Virus record (IMG/VR): IMGVR_UViG_3300030116_002822
Location: 1 to 22,395 of that record
Length of the DNA: 22,395 nt
Reading direction: 5' to 3' (one strand)
DNA from: a virus
Shown here: in pieces, positions 7,659 to 14,403 of the stretch
Layout: each line of letters begins with the position of its first letter
How positions within the stretch are numbered: the first letter of the stretch is position 1
Program-made: the position numbers and the translations under genes
The notes under the pieces: model-generated
The model's input: only the letters and a program-made list of their open reading frames with translations
Databases searched by the model: none
What the model was told of the DNA's origin: nothing

Positions 7659-9508
7659 TATGAATACTCTCCATTTATAAGTATGTTAAAATATAAATCT
7701 TGACTACCAGTATTTGAATCTTTTTTTAACCAGACAAATAAATTATCATCTTCTGCAAATGTATTACTTGAACTAACATCTAAATCATATTTAAATGTTT
7801 TTGATACATTATCAGGTGTTATTGAGGCTGTATCAAACATGTGTGTTAATGTCATACTGCCAGCATTAGAAGATAATGCTGCTTTATAAAAATAAAACTT
7901 AACTGGGTCTGTTGCCCCTGTATCTTGTGCATATCCTTGTATTTTTATATTAGTTATTGTACCTGCTCTAGGAGCAATAAAATAAGCAGAAACAGCATCA
8001 AACGCAGCTATTGTACCTGGGCTAGAATCTGCATTTGACCAATTTTCAAACCAGTTTCTATAAAAAGTATAATATGTTGTAGTACTTGTATTATTTATTC
8101 TATATCCAGGTACTAATTCATGCCATTTTAAAGTTGTGCTTCCACCACTTGCAAGACTTGCACCATTAGTTATTTGCACATCATTACCTGCATCATTAGT
8201 AAAGTATAAATTATTAGGAGTATCACTTTTAACCCATATTTGACCAAATGACGCTTCATCAGAACCTGCTGAACCCCTTTCTTTAATTAAAAATTTATTT
8301 TGTCCAAATTCTATTTTTTCATCTGTAATTGTTATTTGGTCCGTTCCATCTGTTCCTATAACTAAATTTGTACCACTTGATGCTGCAACATAAGCACTTT
8401 CTCCAGCACCATCTAAATATAAAAATTTTGAATTATTGCCATCTATTTTAACATGGTCATCAAATGATGTTAGCCCTGTAAATGTTTTATTTCCTCCAAT
8501 AGATTGGTTACTAGTTGTTAATACTACTCCATTTACACTTACTTCTACCTGGTCAGTTGCTCCTACACTAGTTGATATACCTGTTCCTCCAGATATTGTC
8601 AATGTATTTCCATGAGCAATTGTTTGTGGTGTACCACCATCAGCACCTAGTGTAAAGGTTGTAAGTTGATTAGTATTTGCTATATATGCAGGCACTGCAA
8701 AGCTTCCATCTTCTCTTAAAAATTTTGTAGTAGTTCCAGTACTGCCTGGGTTAGGCACAAGACCTGCATTATCATTATCAAAATCTGCTAGTTTATTACT
8801 TAAATTATTATAGCTTACTTGAGCAAAAGCTCCATTGTGTGCTAAAAAATGTCCAGATGAACCTGCTGCTGGCACTAATCCACTATTACCTGTACCTATA
8901 TCAGATTTTATTTCAGCAAGTGTTCTACCTTCTAATCCATTAGCTGTAAACCTAGCATAGTCATCATCTGCAACATCTGCTGCATCTATTTTAACTGCAT
9001 TAGTATTTGAAATTCCAAATGTTAATGAAGCTTGAGCTCCTATATCACTTAATACTTCTGATGCACTTCTGCCTTCAAATGCAGTTCCATTTACTCTAAT
9101 AAAATCATCATCTACTACACCTGAACCCATTTTAGTAACATTTCCAGTACTTATGCCAAATGTTAAAGCGTCTTGTTTAGCATTCCATGTAGATGCTGAT
9201 GATATGTAACTATCTCCTATAGCACTAGCATTCCATACTCCTGTAGTTATTGTACCTATTGATGTCAAGTTTGACAATGTGTCTATTGCTGACTCTATTG
9301 TAGCTTCTGTAGTTGCATCTATTGCATCTATATTTTTTAATGTTCCTGTACCATTAGAATCTGTAATATAATCTACATCTGAAAGAGAAAGGCTATTAGT
9401 TCCTAAATTAGTTGTTATTTTTATTCTTGACCATTCAGTGGCCGATGAAGATGATGATACGACCTGATTAGCCGAATTGACTGATTGTCTTGTCCAAGTT
9501 GTTGCCAT
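7658..9508 (-). CDS. Tail fibre / receptor-binding protein
   Basis: A 616-aa protein starting MATTWTRQSV with AGGAG 6 bases upstream. Residues 1-110 are Ser/Thr/Asn-rich and resemble the virion-attachment region of phage fibres (TTGVWNASAIGDSYI). Residues 115-206 hold two tandem repeats of about 46 residues, each opening LTFGIS and ending SDIG. Two shorter repeats follow, around residues 209-232 and 248-273 (GLVP ... GxF). The region from about 280 to 455 is beta-rich shaft. Residues from about 460 to the end form a distinct beta-rich domain (KWHELVPGYRIN ... LYFNILING), a plausible receptor-binding tip. It sits between the connector genes and the lysis genes, a common place for fibres. No enzymatic motif is seen. 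Confidence 0.8.
   Translation of the reverse strand: MATTWTRQSVNSANQVVSSSSSATEWSRIKITTNLGTNSLSLSDVDYITDSNGTGTLKNIDAIDATTEATIESAIDTLSNLTSIGTITTGVWNASAIGDSYISSASTWNAKQDALTFGISTGNVTKMGSGVVDDDFIRVNGTAFEGRSASEVLSDIGAQASLTFGISNTNAVKIDAADVADDDYARFTANGLEGRTLAEIKSDIGTGNSGLVPAAGSSGHFLAHNGAFAQVSYNNLSNKLADFDNDNAGLVPNPGSTGTTTKFLREDGSFAVPAYIANTNQLTTFTLGADGGTPQTIAHGNTLTISGGTGISTSVGATDQVEVSVNGVVLTTSNQSIGGNKTFTGLTSFDDHVKIDGNNSKFLYLDGAGESAYVAASSGTNLVIGTDGTDQITITDEKIEFGQNKFLIKERGSAGSDEASFGQIWVKSDTPNNLYFTNDAGNDVQITNGASLASGGSTTLKWHELVPGYRINNTSTTTYYTFYRNWFENWSNADSSPGTIAAFDAVSAYFIAPRAGTITNIKIQGYAQDTGATDPVKFYFYKAALSSNAGSMTLTHMFDTASITPDNVSKTFKYDLDVSSSNTFAEDDNLFVWLKKDSNTGSQDLYFNILINGEYS
8891..9166 (-). repeat. Two tandem ~46-residue repeats in the tail fibre gene
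   Basis: These bases encode fibre residues 115-161 and 162-206. Both units open with LTFGIS, contain a short acidic DDDF/DDDY-x-R motif, then F/L-EGR, and close with SDIG. The copies have diverged in sequence but match in length and order. Repeats of this kind usually build trimeric fibre shafts. Copy number could change by recombination, altering fibre length. Confidence 0.75.
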
Positions 9509-9515
9509 TTATCTC

Positions 9516-9905
9516 CTAAAAATCATGAGAAGTAATTCTACCCATAGTTTGGTAGTTGCTTCTCGAAAACTTCTTTGCTTCTTTTACTGAGGTTAAATAT
9601 TCTCCATCAAAATATTGTGCTAGGTTTATCTCTAAATTTCTAGGGTCTTTATAACCCATCGCTACTGCCTTGTATACTATTGCTTCATGAAACTGTAATG
9701 GTATTGCAGTAAAAGTATTTGACAAATCACTTGCATTTAAATCAGCATCTTTAGATATAGTATATATAGTTACGTCTTTAGCTTCTGTTATAGACTTCCA
9801 ATCACTTTGATGTCCATCTTTTCTAACAGCATTAAATGCTTTTTCTACTATACCAAGTCTTTTTAATTTGTCTATAAAGTATGCTCTTGTGTATTTTTGT
9901 CCCAT
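9516..9905 (-). CDS. Connector/adaptor-type protein, C-terminal-half-like (129 aa)
   Basis: The protein ends with a helical region (FHEAIVYKAVAMGYKDPRN, then LAQYFDGEYLTSVKEAKKFSR). This resembles the C-terminal helices of phage head-tail adaptor proteins, in which helices bundle against the portal ring. The N-terminal part (residues 1-60) is mixed and not recognised. Its ATG overlaps the stop of the 91-aa gene (TAATG). That upstream protein looks like the N-terminal half of the same fold, so the two together (220 aa) may equal one adaptor such as the 231-aa protein two genes upstream. Head-tail joining is inferred from family resemblance and position. Confidence 0.6.
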   Translation of the reverse strand: MGQKYTRAYFIDKLKRLGIVEKAFNAVRKDGHQSDWKSITEAKDVTIYTISKDADLNASDLSNTFTAIPLQFHEAIVYKAVAMGYKDPRNLEINLAQYFDGEYLTSVKEAKKFSRSNYQTMGRITSHDF

Positions 9906-10180
9906 TATCCTGTTTCTCCTGTATCATCATCTATTGTAGGCTTACCTGATAATCTAGGTATTTTAACATCATTTAAGTATACTTCTTTTATTTTAAGTAT
10001 ATTGTCATCTAATGTATAGTATCTTTGATTTGCTACAGTAGTTGTTGTAAATGAATCTTTTACAATTTCTGTTCTTGAGCAAAAGTCATCTTTAGCTCTA
10101 TTTAAAAGTTTGACTATTTCTGTCTGCCCCATATGAGGATGATGTTGTCTTACCAATTCTAACATTTCTTTTATAGTCAT
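9905..10180 (-). CDS. Connector/adaptor-type protein, N-terminal-half-like (91 aa)
   Basis: Two N-terminal helices (residues 2-16 and 19-36, with NRAKDDFCSRTEI) are followed by a beta segment (ANQRYYTLDDNILKIKEVYL) and a short disordered, acidic end (IDDDTGETG). Helices followed by a strand carrying Y-x-L and I-x-x-V are typical of the first half of adaptor proteins. The start is fused to the stop of the 231-aa gene (TAATG), with GGAGG just upstream, and the stop is fused to the next start. It probably acts with the 129-aa product at the head-tail joint. No membrane or enzymatic features are seen. Confidence 0.6.
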   Translation of the reverse strand: MTIKEMLELVRQHHPHMGQTEIVKLLNRAKDDFCSRTEIVKDSFTTTTVANQRYYTLDDNILKIKEVYLNDVKIPRLSGKPTIDDDTGETG

Positions 10181-10875
10181 TATTCTCCTCCTACGGCTCT
10201 TTGTGGGTCTACATATCTTGTCATTTCTGCTTGAAAGCTTGATTGTAAACCTGATAATTGTTGTGTAATTAATTGAAGCATTTCACTATCTTCTTCATCT
10301 TGTACTTGATTACTAATATATGATGTTAGAATATTTATACACGCTTTTAAAACTATACCATGTATTAAATTACTTGGCAAATAATATGTAGTATTTAAAG
10401 TAGCTGCAGTTATACCAGTTAAATCTTCAGTACTAGCATATGAAAAATACCATATTCTACCTTTTTGCGTTGTTCCAGGCTCAGGTAATATCTTAAGTGT
10501 AGCAGCACCTGCATTAGCACTATCTAAGTGATATATAGGGCTGTATGCAGTTGCAAAATATAAACTACCACTATCACCTGCTTCAGAAAAACGTTCTCTA
10601 TCTACAAGCTCACATTCTCTTTCTACACCATTAGTATCAGCATCTACTCTAGTTACTTTTAAAATTTTTCTATCTTCGACAAGCCATTCTGAATTAGATT
10701 GCAATACTCCAGGTGTTTTAGAATACTTCAACAGTATATCAACAGATAACATATCTGCTACTTCGTTAAATGCAGCATTAATTAAATCTTTATAACTCAA
10801 ACTAGGTACAGTTGCATAATCTGCGCCTATTAAGTCTTCAATTCTTTCTGCTATAGTTGCTCCTGGAGTAGCCAT
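10180..10875 (-). CDS. Head-tail adaptor/connector-like protein
   Basis: A 231-aa protein. N-terminal helices (residues 4-20 and 27-45: IAERIEDLIGADY, SYKDLINAAFNEVADML) lead into a central beta domain (EWLVEDRKILKVTRVD ... IYHLDSANAGAATLKILPEP). The C-terminal helices follow (LPSNLIHGIVLKACINILTS to QLITQQLSGLQ). Helix-beta-helix order and the 'P-x-x-hydrophobic ... leucine-rich helix' ending fit phage adaptor proteins that dock under the portal. It is coupled upstream to the 188-aa structural gene and downstream to the 91-aa gene by TAATG overlaps. Family placement rests on this pattern, so the exact family is uncertain. Confidence 0.6.
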   Translation of the reverse strand: MATPGATIAERIEDLIGADYATVPSLSYKDLINAAFNEVADMLSVDILLKYSKTPGVLQSNSEWLVEDRKILKVTRVDADTNGVERECELVDRERFSEAGDSGSLYFATAYSPIYHLDSANAGAATLKILPEPGTTQKGRIWYFSYASTEDLTGITAATLNTTYYLPSNLIHGIVLKACINILTSYISNQVQDEEDSEMLQLITQQLSGLQSSFQAEMTRYVDPQRAVGGE

Positions 10876-11441
10876 TAATCTAAATATTCAAAATGTAATA
10901 TAATTTCCAAATCATTAGCTGCAGCAAAATCTATATCCTCTCTTGCTACTGCTGATATATATATACTAGTAGAATCTTCTGCAGCTTGAACTAACATTGG
11001 TGAAAAACGCCATATATTTGAACCAGTAGCCCCAACAGCTGAAAATGTAGACAATACATTAGTTCCAGTAGTTATATCTACGCTTTGGTCACTATAATCA
11101 ATTTTAGATATTCCTAAAATTTTTGAAGCTCTCATTAATGCATCATTTGTATCTGGAGTGCTATTTATTGAACCAAGATTTTGTTGTTTTTGTGTAAAAA
11201 CTAAATCCATATCATGTTTTTCTAAATCATAATTAATAAGAGAAAATCCCATTAATTTAGAAACTCCTCCTTTAATTCTTACTGCATTGGGAATTTCTGT
11301 AGAAATAAATAAAACGCTATCTGCACTTGTCGTCCCAACTGTAACTACAGGAGTAACTGTTACTATTTTACCGCCTTTTTTATCACTACTTGTTTTTGCT
11401 GTTTGAGCTATCCCATTATGGGTTATTGTTAATTCGCTCAT
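10875..11441 (-). CDS. Beta-rich virion structural protein (188 aa)
   Basis: The product has an N-terminal strand-rich part (ELTITHNGIAQTAKT, GGKIVTVTPVVTV), a central region with KLMGFSLINYDLEKHDMDLVF, and a C-terminal part ending STSIYISAVAREDIDF ... LEIILHFEYLD. This pattern recurs in phage structural proteins near the capsid genes whose exact position in the virion is often unassigned. A head decoration or head-fibre role is possible. AGGAG lies 6 bases before the ATG. It is the first gene after the hairpin that separates it from the capsid/decoration pair. Structural identity is reasonable; specific function is not established. Confidence 0.55.
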   Translation of the reverse strand: MSELTITHNGIAQTAKTSSDKKGGKIVTVTPVVTVGTTSADSVLFISTEIPNAVRIKGGVSKLMGFSLINYDLEKHDMDLVFTQKQQNLGSINSTPDTNDALMRASKILGISKIDYSDQSVDITTGTNVLSTFSAVGATGSNIWRFSPMLVQAAEDSTSIYISAVAREDIDFAAANDLEIILHFEYLD

Positions 11442-11459
11442 TTTATCTCCTTAAATTAT

Positions 11460-11486
11460 GTAGAAGGGGCACGAGGCCCCCTCTAC
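11460..11486 (-). other. Perfect-arm RNA hairpin between structural genes
   Basis: On the minus strand this 27-base segment forms an 11-bp stem (GTAGAGGGGGC paired with GCCCCTTCTAC, with one G-T wobble) around a 5-base loop. It is not followed by a T-run, so it does not look like a full intrinsic terminator. It lies 20 bases after the 153-aa gene and 18 bases before the next start. Partial termination, 3'-end protection or an RNase processing site would all fit. Confidence 0.65.
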
Positions 11487-11506
11487 GATTGTTAAACTAC
11501 CACTTA

Positions 11507-11968
11507 TTACGATGGGTCTTTACCTATTCCGCCAATGTCGGCTCCTTCAGAACCCATGCTACTTGCATCAGCAGCACTAAGTCCTAGAACGACTATAGCA
11601 ACTCTAACTACCACACCATTTAAGTCTCCATCAGGGTCTAGTCTGACTTTATATAAAGGCATACCAACACCTGTTGTTGCAGGAACGTAACTAGCAGCTG
11701 CAGTTGCAGAACCAGCTTGATTTGCAATCAAATCAGCTTTTACTTCTACAAAAGTATCATCTTTATCAATAGCACCGTCAATAGCAACGTCACAATTTTG
11801 CGAGTTTGTTGCAATCGCTTTTGTGTTATAAATAACTGTGAATGTTTTGTCTGAAGGAATCCAATCGATTATTGGAGTACTAACGTCTGCTGTATCTCCA
11901 GCAGATGTTGTTACATCAACGTACCAACCAGGAGTAACACCATCTTGAACTTTTTTCCAACCAGCCAT
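11507..11968 (-). CDS. Probable capsid decoration protein
   Basis: A 153-aa, Ala/Asp/Val-rich, beta-type protein starting MAGWKKVQDGV, with a strong TAGGAGG ribosome site 6 bases upstream. It follows the major capsid gene directly (14-base gap), the usual place for a head decoration or cement protein. The middle carries alternating strands (KTFTVIYNTKAIAT, NGVVVRVAIVVLGL). The tail is Gly/Ser/Asp-rich and probably flexible. G+C in 11521-11640 is about 47 % by my count, well above most of the operon and close to the capsid gene, which fits high expression. No sequence family is recognised; the assignment rests on position, size and composition. Confidence 0.55.
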   Translation of the reverse strand: MAGWKKVQDGVTPGWYVDVTTSAGDTADVSTPIIDWIPSDKTFTVIYNTKAIATNSQNCDVAIDGAIDKDDTFVEVKADLIANQAGSATAAASYVPATTGVGMPLYKVRLDPDGDLNGVVVRVAIVVLGLSAADASSMGSEGADIGGIGKDPS

Positions 11969-11982
11969 AATATCCTCCTATC

Positions 11983-13380
11983 TTAAGAAAACTTAAGTAT
12001 TGCGTGAGTTTCAGGAAGACTAATTTCCAATCCAGCTTCAGTGATGACTTGGTCTTGTCTGCCATCAACGCCGTTGTCTTGTACGTTAGTTTCAATGAAA
12101 GTGTCTCGACTAACACCATTACCCACAAGTGGTCTGTAAGCTACATTTTTCATATCAACAGCTACACAATAATCTTGCCATGGTCCTCTTAATAAAGGCT
12201 CAGCAACAAAGTGTAAATTACCAAAGATAGTATTTACCATTGTTACATTATGCCCAAAAGCACCTGGTATATTTTGTATATCCATTCTATATTGAGATGA
12301 ACCTACAGTATTGTTTATAAAACTTCCATTACCTAATTTATTCAAGTAGGTAATAACTTTTCTAGAAGCTAATACTAATTTGTCTCCACTGTTACCAGAT
12401 TCAACTGCAAAAAAGTCTTCCATAGCATCTAAGAAAGCATCGTAACCTGATGAAGCATAAGACATATTGTATACTTTTCCATAAGATTCAGTATAAGGTA
12501 AGATACCCCAACTTGTTCTTACTGGAGCAGAACCATCAGATGTTTGAGCACTGTCATTTCTACCATACCCAAGTAACATCGCATGTTCAATATCCATTTT
12601 ATGTTCCATTAGTTTATCTTGCCAGATTCTTTGGAATTCATTTGCAATACCTCTGTACTCAGTAGCTAAAGAAGTACCAGAAAAGATATTCATGCCAGTT
12701 TTGAAGATTTGACAATATCCTTCTCTGTCAAATATTTTATCTTCCCAACCACCAGGACTATCAGTTCCTTCGCCAAAAGCTGTACCAATAACTTGACCTT
12801 TATTACCAGCAGAAAAAACAGTACCACTTGGTATTGCTTTACCAACAGCTTGTAATGCTTCACCTTCTATAGTAGTAGTATTATCATCAGTATCATGCTG
12901 TATTTCAGCAGTTCCTGTTGGGCTAGTACCTGTAGAAGTTGTAGCAGCTGGGTCTATTCTTAAGTAATAAACTTCACCGTCATCAGCTTTTAAAGCTAAC
13001 ATTTGACCTGGTAGAATCCAATTACATTCTGAAGCGGATACGATTTTGCCATACTCATCATATTTACAGTTAATGACTAAGTCCTCACCTGCATTTAATA
13101 CTTCATTAATTGAAAATTCTTCTGTTGTACCACTTCCACTATTGTAAGATACAACATCAAAACCACGTCTTTGCCACTGATGTCTTTGCTCAAGAAATTT
13201 GAACACAGGGTCATTAGTAGCTTTTTTCGCCACCTTCGATAAATATACGAAGAATGGACTTTGCATTGGAGCAAGTTCAGCAACTCTCTCGCCAAAGTTA
13301 AACTTACGTCTTGTATCATCTATAGACACACCTTGAACAGTGTTACCAAACGAGCTTGAAAAAACACTAGCGTTTGCCAT
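11983..13380 (-). CDS. Major capsid protein (SU10/DUF5309-like)
   Basis: The 465-aa product starts MANASVFSSSFGNTVQG. A helix-rich segment at about residues 220-275 (IFKTGMNIFSGTS, then NEFQRIWQDKLMEHKMDIEH) ends with AMLLGYGRND. That is the pattern of the HK97-fold capsid family typified by phage SU10 (DUF5309): a conserved 'S-x-T ... long helix ... E-x-A-x-L-x-G' block, then a P-domain with LVLASRKVITYLNKL. The C-terminus is beta-rich (QDQVITEAGLEISLPE). It assembles the icosahedral shell around the scaffold encoded just upstream. An AAGGATGG ribosome site precedes the ATG, after a leader with a hairpin. G+C near its 3' end is about 45 %, above the operon norm. Confidence 0.8.
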   Translation of the reverse strand: MANASVFSSSFGNTVQGVSIDDTRRKFNFGERVAELAPMQSPFFVYLSKVAKKATNDPVFKFLEQRHQWQRRGFDVVSYNSGSGTTEEFSINEVLNAGEDLVINCKYDEYGKIVSASECNWILPGQMLALKADDGEVYYLRIDPAATTSTGTSPTGTAEIQHDTDDNTTTIEGEALQAVGKAIPSGTVFSAGNKGQVIGTAFGEGTDSPGGWEDKIFDREGYCQIFKTGMNIFSGTSLATEYRGIANEFQRIWQDKLMEHKMDIEHAMLLGYGRNDSAQTSDGSAPVRTSWGILPYTESYGKVYNMSYASSGYDAFLDAMEDFFAVESGNSGDKLVLASRKVITYLNKLGNGSFINNTVGSSQYRMDIQNIPGAFGHNVTMVNTIFGNLHFVAEPLLRGPWQDYCVAVDMKNVAYRPLVGNGVSRDTFIETNVQDNGVDGRQDQVITEAGLEISLPETHAILKFS

Positions 13381-13399
13381 TTGTTTCCATCCTTATTTT

Positions 13400-13435
13400 G
13401 CCCTCCCTCAGCTGTCTAAGACCTTCGGGTAGAGC
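13400..13435 (-). promoter_or_regulatory. Leader hairpin upstream of the capsid gene
   Basis: In the 66-base gap between scaffold and capsid genes, the minus strand can fold as GCTCT(A)CCC paired with GGGAGGGC. That is 8 bp with one bulged A and one wobble, around a 19-base loop. It ends 20 bases before the capsid ATG, leaving the ribosome site free. It could stabilise or define the 5' end of a processed capsid mRNA. The stem is imperfect and the role is inferred. Confidence 0.35.
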
Positions 13436-13446
13436 GGTTAATTAAA

Positions 13447-14403
13447 CTATTTCCAAGGGTTTTTACTATTAAAATTCCCTATCAAGTTATCCATAACCTT
13501 ATCTTCAAATGATTTAGTATCAGCATTAGACTGTCCAGAAGGCATTACTCCCATAGGAGATGGTACTTGCTGTGCATTCTTTGTTTGCTGAAATGCAGCA
13601 CTTGGCTCTGCAGGTGCATTATTTTGCGGTACTGCATTACCATTTTGCATTCTATACAATTGAACAAGGTTATCGATAGTTATTGAAGCTGGGTCAGACA
13701 TTTTTTGCATAAAGTCATTTGTTTCACTTTCAGTCATACCATGATGTCCCATTACATGAGCTTTTATTTCATTCATTTGTGCTGCTTTTTGTTGAGCAGC
13801 TTCTTGTTTTTTAGCCTCTTCAACTCTTTGAGCCTCAAAAGCTTTAAGCTTATCTTGCATAAGGGCTGTTTCATATTGACTTTTAAGCGAGTTATATTCA
13901 TTCATATCATCACGCCATCTCTCAACTTCGTCTAAGTACCTAGCACTTTCACTATTAGGGTCTGTATAAGCTTCCTCTCTACTGTAAGTTCTAGGTTGTT
14001 GAGGTCTATCAGGTGGACCAGGAAAGTCATCAACAGGTTCTACATTTTCTACAGGAGCAGCAGCCTGTGGCTGTGCTTGCTGCATTTCTTGCAACTGTTT
14101 TTCTAACTCGGCTATTTTGGTAGTTTTTTTATCACTTTCTGACTGCCAGTATTGATACCTAGTTTTATCATTATCAGTTGTTGTAGTTTGCGGTTGACTA
14201 ACTTCCTCGTTTGCACTTACTTCAGGTTGTCCAGTTTCTACTGGAGCTGGTTCAGTGTTACCTTCAGTACCATTAGTAAAAGCACTTGCAATATCATTAG
14301 AGCCCTCATTTATATTTCCAAATACAGCTTCTTCTAAACTATTATATTGCTGTTCTCCAGAGTTTTCTTGAGGGGTGTCTGTTTGTATATTATCTTGTGT
14401 CAT
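13447..14403 (-). CDS. Capsid scaffolding protein
   Basis: A 318-aa, low-complexity, acidic and Gln/Pro-rich protein lying between portal and major capsid, where scaffolds are normally encoded. Residues 1-75 are disordered and acidic (Glu/Asn/Thr-rich). A short coiled-coil segment (KKTTKIAELEKQLQEMQQ) follows, then a Pro-rich linker (DFPGPPDRPQQP). A long charged helix comes next (about residues 150-215, including ALMQDKLKAFEAQRVEEAKK), and a C-terminal tail ends NFNSKNPWK. The basic/aromatic C-terminus could be the capsid-binding end. Its ATG is fused to the portal stop (TAATG). No protease motif is visible, so it is unlikely to be a fused protease-scaffold. Confidence 0.75.
   Translation of the reverse strand: MTQDNIQTDTPQENSGEQQYNSLEEAVFGNINEGSNDIASAFTNGTEGNTEPAPVETGQPEVSANEEVSQPQTTTTDNDKTRYQYWQSESDKKTTKIAELEKQLQEMQQAQPQAAAPVENVEPVDDFPGPPDRPQQPRTYSREEAYTDPNSESARYLDEVERWRDDMNEYNSLKSQYETALMQDKLKAFEAQRVEEAKKQEAAQQKAAQMNEIKAHVMGHHGMTESETNDFMQKMSDPASITIDNLVQLYRMQNGNAVPQNNAPAEPSAAFQQTKNAQQVPSPMGVMPSGQSNADTKSFEDKVMDNLIGNFNSKNPWK

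Noticed and set aside
11916-12128. Leftward 70-codon frame overlapping capsid and decoration genes
   Set aside because: It overlaps the end of the capsid gene and the start of the next gene in another frame, and both of those have good starts and sensible protein sequence.
13095-13319. Leftward 74-codon frame inside the capsid gene
   Set aside because: It is fully contained in the capsid frame, with low-complexity Leu/Ser sequence and no independent ribosome site.
13385-13446. tRNA-like segment in the capsid leader
   Set aside because: The local stems do not form an acceptor stem or a T-arm, and no TTC-type T-loop is present. A single bulged hairpin explains it better.
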